From assembly GCF_051401765.1 (NCBI RefSeq), contig NW_027480429.1, forward strand, positions 11,908,157 through 11,972,156: DNA of 64,000 bases. Reading direction: 5' to 3'. The stretch comes from Calliopsis andreniformis. Taxonomy: Eukaryota > Arthropoda > Insecta > Hymenoptera > Andrenidae. Made by a program: the position numbers and the translations under genes. Shown here in pieces: positions 52,900-64,000 of the stretch. The notes below the pieces were generated by a model that saw nothing but the letters and a program-made list of their open reading frames with translations, was not told where the DNA came from and searched no databases. Positions within the stretch are counted from its first letter, which is position 1. Each line of letters opens with the position of its first letter.

Positions 52900-54480
52900 A
52901 TGTTCTACTTTCCGAGCAACCTAAGCTTCACCCTAGGGCGTTGCTCCAACGGATTGAATAGTTGGGGCCTTAGAAGTCAACGCCCGAACCATAAAATGCA
53001 AACAAAATACAACAGTGTTTCCATCATATAACAGGAATAATTGCTACCAGTTTGAAAGTGATGGCCAATTCTACGTTGCAGGCAACCTAGGCTTCAGTCT
53101 AGGGCGTTGCTCCACCAGATCGAATAGATAGTGCCTTAGAAGTCAACGCCAGAAGCATAGAATACAATATAAATACAACAGTTTTTCCATCGTATAAAAC
53201 GAATAATTGCAACCAGGATGAAACTTATGGTCATTTCTACTTTCCGAGCAACCTTGGCTTCACTCTAGGGCGTTGCTCCACCAGATCGAATAGTTAGGTC
53301 CTTAGAAGTCAACGCCAGAAGCATAAAATACAATATAAATACAACAGTATTTCCATCGTATAAAACTAATAATTGCAACCAGTATGAAACTTTTGGTCAT
53401 TTCTACTTTCCGAGCAACCTAAGCTTCACCCTAGGGCGTTGCTCCAACGGATTGAATAGTTAGGGCCTTAGAAGTCAACGCCCCAACCATAAAATGCAAA
53501 AAAAATACAACAGTGTTTCCAACATATAACAGGAATAATTGCAACCATTTTGAAAGTGATGGCCAATTCTACGTTCCGGGCAACCTAGGCTTCACTCTAT
53601 TGCGTTGCTCCACCAGATCGAATAGTTGGTGCCTTAGAAGTCAACGCCAGAAGCATAAAATACAATATAAATACAACAGTTTTTCCATCGTATAAAACGA
53701 ATAATTGCAACCAGTATGAAACTTATGGTCATTTCTACTTTCCGAGCAACCTAGGCTTCACCATAGGGCCTTGCTCCAACAGATGGAATAGTTAGGGCCT
53801 TAGAAGTCAACGCCCGAACCATAAAATGCAAAAAAAATACAACAGTGTTTCCATAATATAACAGGAATAATTGCAACCAATTTGGAAAGTGATGGCCAAT
53901 TCTACGTTCCGGGCAACCTAGGCTTCACTCTAGGGCGTTGCTCCACCATATCGAATAGTTAGTGCCTTAGAAGTCAACGCCAGAAGCATAAAATACAACA
54001 TAAATACAACAGCTTTTCCATCGTATAAAACGAATAATTGCAACCAGTATGAAAATTATGGTCATTTCTACTTTCCTAGCAACCTAGGCTTCACCCTAGG
54101 TCGTTGCTCCAACAGATTGAATAGTTAGGGCCTTAGAACTCTACGCCCGAACCATAAAATGCAAAAAAAATACAACAGTGTTTCCATCATATAACAGGAA
54201 TAATTGCGACCAGCTTGAAAGTGATGGCCAATTCTACGTTCCGGGCAACCTAGGCTTCACTCTAGGGCGTTGCTCCACCAGATCGAACAGCTAGCGCCTT
54301 AGAAGTCAACGCCAGAAGCATAAAATACAATATAAATACAACACGTTTCCATCGTATAAAACGAATAATTGCAACCAGTGTGAAAGTTATGGTCACTTCT
54401 ACGTTCCGAGCAACCTAGGATCCACTCTAGGGCGTTGCTCCACCAGATCGAATAGTTAGGTCCTTAGAAGTAAACGCCAG
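52900..54480 (+). repeat. Mosaic island of three distant segment types
   Basis: About 52,900-53,715 matches 8.26-9.07 kb at a lag of 44,643 bp. About 53,716-54,260 matches 22.35-22.9 kb (CACCATAGGGCC at 53760; TTGCAACCAATTTGG). About 54,265-54,480 matches 43.48-43.70 kb at a lag of 10,780 bp (GAACAGCTAGCGCC and GGATCC at 54419). The left boundary shows an odd GTATGTTCTAC in place of GGTCATTTCTAC. The surroundings are older monomers, so this is an island of core-type sequence. Confidence 0.78.
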
Positions 54481-57400
54481 AAGCATAAAATACGATATAA
54501 ATACAACAGCGTTTGCATCGTATAAAACGAATAATTGCAACCAGTGTGAAAGTTATGGTCATTTCTACATTCCGAGCAACCTAGGATTCACTCTAGGGCG
54601 TTGCTCCACCAGATCGAATAGTTAGGTCCTTAGAAGTCAACGCCCGAAGCATGAAATACAACATAAATAGAACAGTTTTTCCATTGTATAAAACGAATAA
54701 TTGCTATCAGTGTGAAAGTTATGGTAATTTCTACGTTCCGGGCAACATAGGCTTCACTCTTGGACGTTGCTCAGCGAGATCGAATCGTTAGGGCCTAGGA
54801 AGTCAACGCCAGAAGCATAAATTACAATGTAAATACAACAGTTTTTCCATCGTACAGCAGGAATAATTGCAAACAGTTTGAAAGACATGGTCATTTCTAC
54901 GTTCCGGGTAACCTAGGCTTCACTCTATGGCGTTGTTCCACCACATCGAATAGCTACGGCCTTAGAAGTCAACGCCTGAATCATAAAATACGATAAAAAT
55001 ACAACAGTTTTTTCATCGTATAACAGGAATAATTGCAACAAGCGCGAAGGTAATGTTCATTTCTACGATCCGGGCAACCTAGGCTTCACTGTAGGGCGTT
55101 GCTCCACTAGGTCGAATAGCTAGGGCCTTAGAAGTCAACGCCAGAAGCATAAAATACAATATAAATACAACAGCTTTTCCATCGTATAACAGGAATAACA
55201 GCAACCAGTGTGAAAGATATGTTCATTTCTACGTTCCGGGCAACCTAGGGTTCACTCTAGGGCGTTGGTCCACCAGATCGAATCGTTAGGGCCTAGGAAG
55301 TCAACGCCAGAAGCATAAATTACAATATATATACAACAGTTTTTCCATCGTATAGCAGGAATAATTGCAACCAGTTTGAAAGATATGGTCATTTCTACTT
55401 TCCGGGCAACCTATGCTTCACCCTAGGGCGTTGCTCCAACAGATTGAGGAGTCATGGCCTTAGAAGTCAACGCCCGAAGCATAGAATGCAATAAAAATAC
55501 AATCGTTTTTCCATCGTACAACAGGAATAATTGAAACCAGTTTGAAAGTGATGGTCATTTCTACGTTCCGGGCAACCTAGGCTTCACTCTAGGGCGTTGC
55601 TCCACCAGATCGAATAGTTAGCGCCTTAGAAGTCAACGCCAGAAGCGTAAAATACAATATAAATACAACAGCTTTTCCATCGTATACCAGGAATAATAGC
55701 AACCAGTGTGAAAGATATGGTCATTTCTACGTTCGGGGCAGCCTAGGGTTCACTCTAGGGCGTTGGTCCACGAGATCCAATAGTTAGGGCCTATGAAATC
55801 AACGCCAGAAGCACCGAATACAAAATACATGGAACAGCTTTTCAATGATATAACAGGAATAATAGCAACCAGTGTGAATGTAATTGTCATTTCTACGTTC
55901 CAGGCAACCTAGGCTTCACTCTAGGGCGTTGCTCGACCACGTCGAATAGCTACGGCCTTAGAAGACAACGCAAGAAGCATAAAATACAATATAAATAGAA
56001 CAGTTTTTCAATTGTATACCATAAATAATTGCCACCAGTGTCAAAGTAATGATCATTTCGGCGTTTCGGGAATCCTAGTCTTAAATCAGAGGCATTGCTC
56101 CACCAGATCGAATAGTTAGGGCCTAAGAAGTCAACGCCAGAAGCATAAAATACCATATAAATACAACAGCTTTTCCATCGTATAAAACGAATAATTGGAA
56201 CCAGTGAGAATGTTATGGTCATTTCTACGTTCCGGGCAACATAGGCTTCACCCTAGGTCATTCTTCTACAAGATCGAATGTTTAGGGCCTAAGAGGTGAA
56301 CGCCAGAAGCATAAAATACAATATAAATGCAGCAGTTTTTCAATCGTATGAAATCAATGATTGCAAACCTTCTGAAAGTGGCGGTCATTTCTACGTTCCG
56401 GGCAACCTAGGCTTCACTCTAGGGCGTTGTTCCCCCAGACTGAATAGTTAGGCCCTAAGAAGTCAACGCCAGAAGCATAAAATACAATAAAAATATAACA
56501 GTTTTTCCATCGTATAACAGGAGTAATTGCAACCATTGTGAAAGATATGGTCATTTATACGTTTCGGGCATCCTAGACTTAACTCTGAGGCATTGCTCCA
56601 CCAGATCGAAGAGTTAGGGCCTTAGAAGTCAACGCCTGAAGCATAAAATACAATAAAAATACAATAGTTTTTCCATCGTATAACAGGAATAATAGCAACA
56701 AGAGTGAGGGAAATGGTCAATTCTACGTTCCGGCCAACCTAGGCTTCACTCTAGGGAGTCGCACCACCAGATCGAAAATTTAGGGCCTAAGAAGTCAACG
56801 CCAGAAGCATAAAATAAAATATAAATACAACAGTTTTTCCATCGTATAAAAAGAATAATTGCAAGCAGTGTGAAACTAATGGTCATTTCTGCGTTCCGGG
56901 AAACATACGCTTCACTCTTGGACGTTGACACACCAGATCGAACAGCTAGGACCTTAGAAGTCAACGCCAGAAGCAGAAAATACAAGAAAAATGCAACTGT
57001 TTTTCCATTGTATAACAGGAATAATTGCAACCAGTGTGAAATTAATGGTCATTTCTAAGTTCCGGGCGACCTAGGCTTCACTATAGGGCGTTACTCCACG
57101 AGATCGAATAGCTAGGGCCTTAGAAGTCAACGCCAGAAGCATAAAATAAAATAAAAATACAACAGCCTTTCCATCGCATAACAGGAATAATTGCAACCTG
57201 TGTGAAAGATATGGCCATTTCTACGTTCCGGGAAACCTAGGCTTCAGACTAGGGCGTTGCTCCACCAGATCGAATAGTTAGGGACTTACAATTCAACGCC
57301 AGAAGCATAAAATACAATAAAAACTAATCAGTTTTTCCTTCGTATAAAAAGAATAATTCCAACCAGTCTGAAAGTAATGGTCATTTCTACGCTTCGGGCA

Positions 57401-57782
57401 ACATACGCTTCACTATTGGACGTTGCCCCACGAGATCGAATAGCTACGACCTTAGAAGTCAGCACCTGAAACATAAAATACAGTAAAAATACAACAGTTT
57501 CTCCATCGTATAGCATGAGTAATTGCAACCAGTGTGAAAGTAATGGTCATTTCTACGTTCCGGGCAACCAAGACTTCACTCTAGGGTGTTGCTCCACCTG
57601 ATCGAATACCTAGGGACTTAGAGGTCAGCGCCAGAAGCATAAAATATAATAAACATAAAACAGCTGTCCATCGTATAACAGGAATAATTGCAACCAGTGT
57701 GAATGTAATGGTCATTTCTACGTTCCGGGCAACCTGGGCTTCAGTATAGGGCGTTGCTCCACCAGATCGAATAGCTAGGGAC
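54481..57782 (+). repeat. Diverged monomers
   Basis: About 20 forward monomers with many private substitutions and no long-range partner that I could find in the window. Two monomers carry the diverged patch (56049 and 56551). No genes. Confidence 0.8.
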
Positions 57783-58545
57783 TTAGGATTCAACGCCAGA
57801 AGCATAAAATACAATAAAAATACAACAGTTTCCATCGTATAACAGGAATAATTGCAACTAGTGTGAATATAATGGTCATTTCTACGTTCCGGGCAACCTA
57901 CGCTTCACTCTATGGCGTTGCTCCACCAGATGGAAAAGTTATGGCCTTAGAAGTCAACGCCAGAAGCATAAAATACAAAATAAATAGAACAGTTTTTCCA
58001 TTGTATATAACGAATAATTGCTACCAGTATGAAAGTTATGGTCATTTCAACGTTCCGGGCAACCTAGGCTTCCCTCTAGGGTGTTGCTCCACCAGATCGA
58101 GTAGTTAGGACCTAAGAAGTCAACTCCAGAAGCATAAAATACAATATAAATACAACAATTTTTCCATCGCATAAAACGAATAATTGCAACCAGTGTGAAA
58201 GTTATGGTCATTTCTACGTTCCGTGCAACCAAGGCTTCACTCTAGTGCTTTGTGCCACCAGATTGAATAGCTAGGGCCTAAGAAGTCAACGCCAGAAGCA
58301 TAAAATACTATAAAAATACAACAGTCCTTCCATCGTATAGCAGGAATAATTCCAACCAGTGTGAAAGTAATGGTCATTTCTACGTTCCGGGCAACCTAGG
58401 CCTCGCTCTAGGGTGTCGCTCCACCAGATCGAATAGTGAGCGCCTGAGAAGTCAACCCCCTGAAGCAAAAAACACAATAAAAATACAACAATCTTTCCAT
58501 AGTATAAAAAGAATAATTGCAGCCAGTGTGAAAGTACTGGTCATT
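57783..58545 (+). repeat. Shortened third copy of part of the 4,145-bp unit
   Basis: 57783-58375 matches 44017-44609 at a lag of 13,766 bp, including the CAACAGTTTCCATCG 2-bp loss and the GCTTTGTGCCACC variant. About 58430-58545 matches 45827-45935 (lag 12,607 bp; GCAAAAAACACAATAAAAAT). The lag change of 1,159 bp means seven monomers are missing here, or were added in the 4,145-bp unit. Confidence 0.82.
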
Positions 58546-58586
58546 TCTACATTCCGAGCCACCTAGGCTTCACTCTAGGGCGTTGC

Positions 58587-58942
58587 TCCACCAGATCGAA
58601 TAGTTAGGTCCTTAGAAGTCAACGCCAGAAGCATAAAATACGATATAAAGACAACAGCTTTTCCATCGTATAAAAGGAATAATTGCAAACAGTGTGAAAG
58701 TAATGGTCATTTCTACGTTCGGGCAACCTAGGCTTCACTCTACGGCGTTGTTCCACCAGATCGAATAGTTAGGTCCTTAGAAGTCAACGCCAGAAGCATA
58801 AAATACGATATAAAGACAACAGCTTTTCCATCGTATAAAAGGAATAATTGCAAACAGTGTGAAAGTAATGGTCATTTCTACGTTCGGGCAACCTAGGCTT
58901 CACTCTACGGCGTTGTTCCACCAGATCGAATAGTTAGGTCCT
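58587..58942 (+). repeat. Exact duplication of a 165-bp monomer
   Basis: 58587-58777 is identical to 58752-58942 at a lag of 165 bp. The short unit is explained by TACGTTCGGGCAACC where other monomers have TACGTTCCGGGCAACC, a one-base loss. The same lost base is present in the related monomers near 61208 and 62860. Confidence 0.88.
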
Positions 58943-59626
58943 AAGAAGTCAACACCAGAAGAATAAAATACAAAATAAATACAACAGCCTTTACACCGTA
59001 TAAAACGAATAATTGCAACCTGTGTGAAGGTTATGGTCATATCTACGTTCCGGGCAACCTAGGCTTCACTGTCGGGCGTTGCTCCACCAGATCGAAATGT
59101 TAGGGCCTAAGAAGTCTACGCCCGAAGCATAAAATACGATATAAATACAACAGCATTTCCATCGTATTAAATGAATAATTGCAAACAGTGTGAAAGTAGT
59201 GGTCATTTCTACGTTCCGGGCAACCTAGGCTTCACTGTATGGCGTTCTTCCACCACATCGAATAGCTACGGCCTCAGAAGTCCACGCCTGAAGCATAAAA
59301 TACAATAAAAATACAACAGTCTTTTCATCGTATGACAGGAAAAATTGCAACAAGCGTGAAAGTAATGATCATTTCGGCGTTTCCGGCATCCTAGACTTAA
59401 CTCTGAGGCATTGCTCCACCAGATCGAATATTTAGGGCCTTAGAAGTCAACCCCAGAAGCATAAAATACAATATAAATACAACAGTTTTTCCAATGTATA
59501 AAACGAATAATTGCTACCAGTGTGAAAGTTATGGTCATTTCAACGTTCCGGGCAATCTAGGCTGCACTCTAGGGCGTTGCTCCACCAGATCGAATAGTTA
59601 GGGCCTTAGAAGTCAACGCCAGAAGC

Positions 59627-60546
59627 GTAAAATATAATAAAAATACAACAGTTGTTCCATCGTATAACAGGAATAATTGCAACCAGTGTGAAAGTAATGG
59701 GCATTTCTACGTTCCATGCAACCTAGGATTCGCACTAGGGCGTTGCACCACCAGGTCGAATAGCTAGGGCCTTAGAAAACTACTCCAGACGCATAAGATA
59801 CAGTAAAAATACAACAGTCCTTCCATCGTATAACAGGAATAATTGCAACCAGTGTGAATGTAATGGTCATTACTACGTTGCGGGCAACCTAGGCTTCGCT
59901 CTAGGATATTGCACAACAAGGTCGAATAGTTAGGGCATTAGAAAACAACTCCAGACGCATAAAATACAATAAAAATACAACAGTTTTTACATCGTATAAA
60001 AAGAATAATTACAAACAGTGTGAAAGTAATGGACATTTCTATGTTTCGGGCAACATACGCTTCACTCTTGGACGTTGCACCACGAGATCGAATAGCTAGG
60101 GCCTAAGAAGTCAACGCCAGAACCATAAAATACAATAAATATACAACAGTCCTTCCATCGTATAACAGGAGTAATTGCAACCCCTGTGAAGGTAATGGAC
60201 ATTTCTACGTTCCGTGCAACCAAGGCTTCGCTCTAGGGTGTTGCTCCACCACATCGAATAGCTGCGACCTTAGAAGTCAACGCCTGAAGCATAAAATACA
60301 ATATAAATACAACAGCTTTTCCATCGCATAAAACGACTAATTGCAACCAGTGTGAAAGCTATGGTCATTTCTACGTTCCGGGCAACCTAGGCTTCACTCT
60401 AGGGCGTTGATCCACAACATCGAATACTTAGGGCCTTAGTAGTCGACGCCCGAAGCATAAAATACAAAATATATAGAACAGTTTTTCCATTGTATAAAAC
60501 GAATAAATGCAACCAGTGTGAAAGTTATGGCCATTTCTACGTTCCG
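59627..60546 (+). repeat. 920-bp segment, copy 2
   Basis: Partner of 51331-52250. Right after the match ends it continues as GTGCAACCTAGG...CTAGTGCGTTGTGCC, a form also seen at about 51,087, so the two copies were cut from a longer common block. Confidence 0.8.
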
Positions 60547-61270
60547 TGCAACCTAGGCTTCACTCTAGTGCGTTGTGCCACCAGATCGAATAGCTAGGGC
60601 CTAAGAACTCAACGACAGAAGCATAAAATACTATAAAAATACAACAGTTCTTCTATCGTATAAAAAGAATAATTGCAACCAGTGTGAAAGTTATGGTCAT
60701 TTCTACATTCCGAGCAACCTAGGCTTCACTCTAGGGCGTTGCTCCACCAGACCGAATAGTTAGGTCCTTAGAAGTCAACGCCAGAAGCATAAAATACGAT
60801 ATAAATACAACAGCTTTTCCATCGTATAAAACAAATAATTGCAACCAGTGTGAAAGTTATGGTCATTTCTACGTTCCGGGCAACCTAGGCTTCACCCTAG
60901 GCCGTTGTCCCACCAGATCGAATAGTTACGGCCTAAGAAGTCAACGCCAGAAGCATAAAATACGATGAAGATGCAACAGTTTTTCCATCGTATAAAAAGA
61001 ATAATTGCAATCAGTGTGAAAGTTATGGTCATTTCTACATTCCGAGCCACCTAGGCTTCACTCTAGGGCGTTGCTCCACCAGATCGAATAGTTAGGTCCT
61101 TAGAAGTCAACGCCAGAAGCATAAAATACGATATAAAGACAACAGCTTTTCCATCGTATAATAGGAATAATTGCAAACAGTGTGAAAGTAATGGTCACTT
61201 CTACGTTCGGGCAACCTAGGCTTCACTCTACGGCGTTGTTCCACCAGATCGAATAGTTAGGTCCTAAGAA

Positions 61271-61934
61271 GTCAACACCAGATGAATAAAATACAAAATA
61301 AATACAACAGCCTTTACACCGTATAAAACGAATAATTGCAACCTGTGTGAAGGTTATGGTCATATCTACGTTCCGTGCAACCTAGGCTTCACTGTCGGGC
61401 GTTGCTCCACCAGATCGAAATGTTAGGGCCTAAGAAGTCAACGCCCGAAGCATAAAATACGATATAAATACAACAGCATTTCCATCGTATTAAATGAATA
61501 ATTGCAAACAGTGTGAAAGTAATGGTCATTTCTACGTTCCGGGCAACCTAGGCTTCACTCTACGGCGTTGTTAAACCAGATCGAATAGTGAGGGCCTAAG
61601 AAGTCAACACCAGAAGAGTAAAATACAAAATAAATACAACAGCCTTTACACCGTATAAAACGAATAATTGCAACCTGTGTGAAGGTTATGGTCATATCTA
61701 CGTTCCGGGCAACCTAGGCTTCACTGTCGGGCGTTGCTCCACCAGATCGAAATGTTAGGGCCTAAGAAGTCTACGCCCGAAGCATAAAATACGATATAAA
61801 TACAACAGCATTTCCATCGTATTAAATGAATAATTGCAAACAGTGTGAAGGTAGTGGACATTTCTACGTTCCGGGCAACCTAGGCTTCACTGTATGGTGT
61901 TCTTCCACCACATCGAATAGCTACGGCCTCAGAA
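61271..61934 (+). repeat. 332-bp dimer in tandem
   Basis: Two-monomer unit at 61271 and 61603 (lag 332). Each has a CCTTTACACCG monomer followed by a CAGCATTTCCATCG monomer. A few differences separate the copies (GATGAAT versus GAAGAGT; CCGTGCAAC versus CCGGGCAAC). A related dimer stands alone at about 58,948. Confidence 0.82.
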
Positions 61935-62017
61935 GTGCACGCCTGAAGCAGAAAATACAATAAAAATACAACAGTCTTTTCATCGTATAACAGGAATAAT
62001 TGCAACAAGCGTGAAAG

Positions 62018-62070
62018 TAATGATCATTTCGGCGTTTCGGGCATCCTAGACTTAACTCTGAGGCATTGCT
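62018..62070 (+). repeat. Diverged-patch monomer (clean example)
   Basis: Reads TGATCATTTCGGCG, then TTTCGGGCATCCTAGACT, then CTCTGAGGCATTGCTCC, where ordinary monomers have GGTCATTTCTACG, TTCCGGGCAACCTAGGCT and CTCTAGGGCGTTGCTCC. The changes are clustered in about 50 bp while the rest of the monomer is normal. Others start near 1338 (partial), 2811, 44936, 49081, 56049, 56551 and 59364. The patch removes the second CTAG and breaks the dyad. Confidence 0.75.
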
Positions 62071-62110
62071 CCACCAGATCGAATATTTAGGGCCTTAGAA
62101 GTCAACCCCA

Positions 62111-64000
62111 GAAGCATAAAATACGATATAAATACAACAGCTGTTCCATCGTATAAAAGGAATAATTGCAAACAGTGTGAAGGTAATGGTCATTTCTACG
62201 TTCCGGGCAACCTAGGCTTCACTCTACGGCGTTGTTCCACCAGATCGAATAGTTAGGGCCTAAGAAGTCAACACCAGGAGAATAAAATACAATAAAAATA
62301 CAACAGTCTTTCCATCCTATAACAGGAATAATTGCAACCCGTGTGAAAGTGATGGTCATTTCTACGTTCCAGGCAACCTAGGCTTCACTCTAGGGCGTTG
62401 TTCCACAAGATCGAATAGTTAGGGCCTAAGTAGTCAACGCCAGAAGCATAAAATACAATATAAATAGAACAGTTTTTCCAATGTATAAAACGAATAATTG
62501 CTACCAGTGTGAAAGTTATGGTCATTTCTACGTTCCGCGCAACCTAGGCTTCACCCTAGGGCGTTGCTCCAACAGATTGAATAGTTAGGGCCTTAGAAGT
62601 CAACGCCCGAAGCATAAAATACAGAACAAATAGAACAGTTTTTCCATCGTATAAAACGAATAATTGCTGCCAGTGTGAAAGTTATGGTCATTTCTACATT
62701 CCGAGCAACCTAGGCTTCACTCTAGGGCGTTGCTCCACCAGATCGAATAGTTAGGTCCTTAGAAGTCAACGCCAGAAGCATAAAATACGATATAAATACA
62801 ACAGCTTTTCCATCGTATAAAAGGAATAATTGCAAACAGTGTGAAGGTAATGGACATTTCTACGTTCGGGCAACCTAGGCTTCACTCTACGGCGTTGTTC
62901 CACCAGATCGAATAATTAGGGCCTGAGAAGTCAACGCCAGAAGCATAAAATACAATATAAATACAACAGTTTTTACATCGTATAAAACGAATAATTGCAA
63001 CCAGTATGAAACTATTGTCATTTCTCCTTTCCGAGAAACCTAGGCATCACCCTAGGGCTTTGCTCCAACAGATTGAATAGTTAGGGGCTTAGAAGTCATC
63101 GCCCGAAGCATAAAATACAAAATAATTAGAACGGTTTTTCCATTGTATAAAACGAATAATTGCTACGAGTGTAAAAGCTATGGTCATTTCTACGTTCCGG
63201 GCAACCTAGGCTTCACTCTAGGGCGTTGCTCCACCTGATCGAATAGTTAGGGCCTTAGAAGTCAACGCCCGAAGCATTAAATACAAAATAAATAGAACAG
63301 TTTTTCCATTGTATCAAACGAATAATTGCTACCAGTGTGAAAGTTATGGTCATTTCTACGTTCCGCGCAACCTGGTCTTTACTCTAGGGCGTTGTTCCAC
63401 CAGATGGAATAGTTAGGGCCTAAGAAGTCAACGCCAGAAGCATAAAATACGATATAAATACAACAGCTTTTCCATCGTATAAAACAAATAATTGCAAGCA
63501 GTGTGAAAGTTATGGTCATTTCTACGTTCCGGGCAACCTAGGCTTCACTGTATGGCGTTCTTCCACGACATCGGATAGCTACGGCTCAGAAGTCAACGCC
63601 TGAAGTATAAAATACAATAAAAATACAACAGTCTTTCCATCCTATAACAGGAATAATTGCAACCCGTGTGAAAGGGATGGTCATTTCTACGTTCCAGGCA
63701 ACCTAGGCTTCACTCTAGGGCGTTGCTCCACCAGATCAAACAGTTAGGGCCTTAGAAGTCAACGCCCGAAGCATTAAATACAAAATAAATAGAACAGTTT
63801 TTCCATTGTATAAAACGAATAATTGCTACCAGTGTAAAAGTTATGGTCATTTCTACGTTCCGGGCAACCTAGACTTCACCCTAGGCCGTTGTTCCACCAG
63901 ATCGAATAGTTAGGGCCTAAGAAGTGAACGCCAGAAGCATGAAATACAATATAAATACAACAGTTTTTCAATCATATTAAACGAATGATAGCAACCAGTG
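62111..64000 (+). repeat. Right array segment, mixed monomers
   Basis: About 11 forward monomers, among them the AAAAGGAATAATTGCAAACAG type, the CTATGGCGTTC type near 63550 and several ATACAAAATAAATAGAACAG monomers (about 62640-63800). The array runs off the right end of the window in mid-monomer, as it does at the left end. Confidence 0.88.

Larger units (their letters stand above)
58546..62110 (+). repeat. Nested duplication region
   Basis: The sequence starting at ACATTCCGAGCCACC near 58549 is found again from about 61037, with the CGATATAAAGACAACAGC monomer at 58641, 58806 and 61129. The later part (CACCAGAAGAATAAAATAC, then GTCGGGCGTTG, then the diverged patch) recurs with a lag near 2,655 bp (58948 versus 61603). 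Between them lies the 920-bp segment copy 2 (59627-60546). Confidence 0.8.
1..64000 (+). repeat. 166-bp satellite DNA array (about 385 monomers)
   Basis: The entire window is head-to-tail copies of one 166-bp unit. The CCTAGG-type landmark recurs at 15, 181, 347 and 513, always 166 bp apart. From 4624 to 63868 the drift is only 18 bp over about 357 units. A representative monomer has 68 G+C of 166 (41%). Counting from GGCAACCTAG as position 1, positions 1-70 are about 54% GC, 71-130 about 25% and 131-166 about 42%. Neighbouring monomers usually differ at a number of sites, and correlated differences define subfamilies. No unique sequence longer than about 10 bp was found. Such nucleosome-sized arrays are typical of centromeric or pericentromeric heterochromatin; that location is inference. 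I do not recognise the family. Confidence 0.98.

Noticed and set aside
1..64000. TTAGGG in nearly every monomer, suggesting telomeric repeat
   Set aside because: It occurs once per 166 bp inside AGTTAGGGCC and never in tandem, so it is not telomeric DNA.
1..64000. CRISPR-like repeat and spacer structure
   Set aside because: The whole 166-bp unit is repetitive, there are no unique spacers, and no cas genes are present.
1..64000. tRNA-derived SINE or 5S rRNA array
   Set aside because: No A box/B box pair (GGTTCGANTCC type) at the right spacing, no 5S-like internal promoter, no T-run terminator pattern and no poly-A tail. The A-run in some monomers lies inside the unit.

Overview
The whole 64 kb window is one satellite-DNA array. 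I see no gene, RNA gene, mobile element or unique sequence. The unit is 166 bp and is repeated head to tail about 385 times. For example, the CCTAGG-type landmark falls at 15, 181, 347 and 513. Between 4624 and 63868 it drifts by only 18 bp over what I count as 357 units. A representative unit is about 41% G+C and is split into a GC-rich part, a very AT-rich part and an intermediate part. A long array of nucleosome-sized tandem units points to eukaryotic heterochromatin, plausibly a centromere or pericentromere. I do not recognise the satellite family and cannot name the species. CpG is not depleted in the representative unit, which argues weakly against a heavily CpG-methylated vertebrate-type genome.

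Layout. 1-4323: single monomers of several subfamilies, fairly diverged. 4331-4615: a 285-bp piece of the same satellite inserted in reverse orientation, the only strand switch I found. 4616-7620: mixed monomers. 7621-11605: five-monomer (about 830 bp) higher-order units. 11606-17087: mixed dimer and tetramer patterns. 17088-41842: long blocks of 1.2-1.6 kb reused again and again at distances of about 31 to 50 monomers. 41843-50132: a near-identical tandem duplication of 4,145 bp (25 monomers). 50133-52899: older monomers. 52900-54480: a mosaic island made of pieces that match three distant parts of the window. 54481-57782: diverged monomers. 57783-58545: a shortened third copy of part of the 4,145-bp unit. 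58546-64000: nested small duplications and mixed monomers.

The monomers evolve together by in-register unequal exchange. Nearly all distances between related blocks are whole multiples of 166 bp within a base or two. Several deletions and insertions are exactly 1, 2, 4 or 8 monomers. Two exchange points can be mapped to windows of 4-6 bp (41001-41004 and 45982-45987). The short open frames on both strands are not genes: 166 is one more than a multiple of three, so any frame shifts by one base per monomer and soon meets a stop. The main points of interest are the inverted insertion, the near-identical 4.1-kb duplication, the mapped exchange junctions, the mosaic island, a subfamily with a diverged patch, and a conserved dyad in each monomer.
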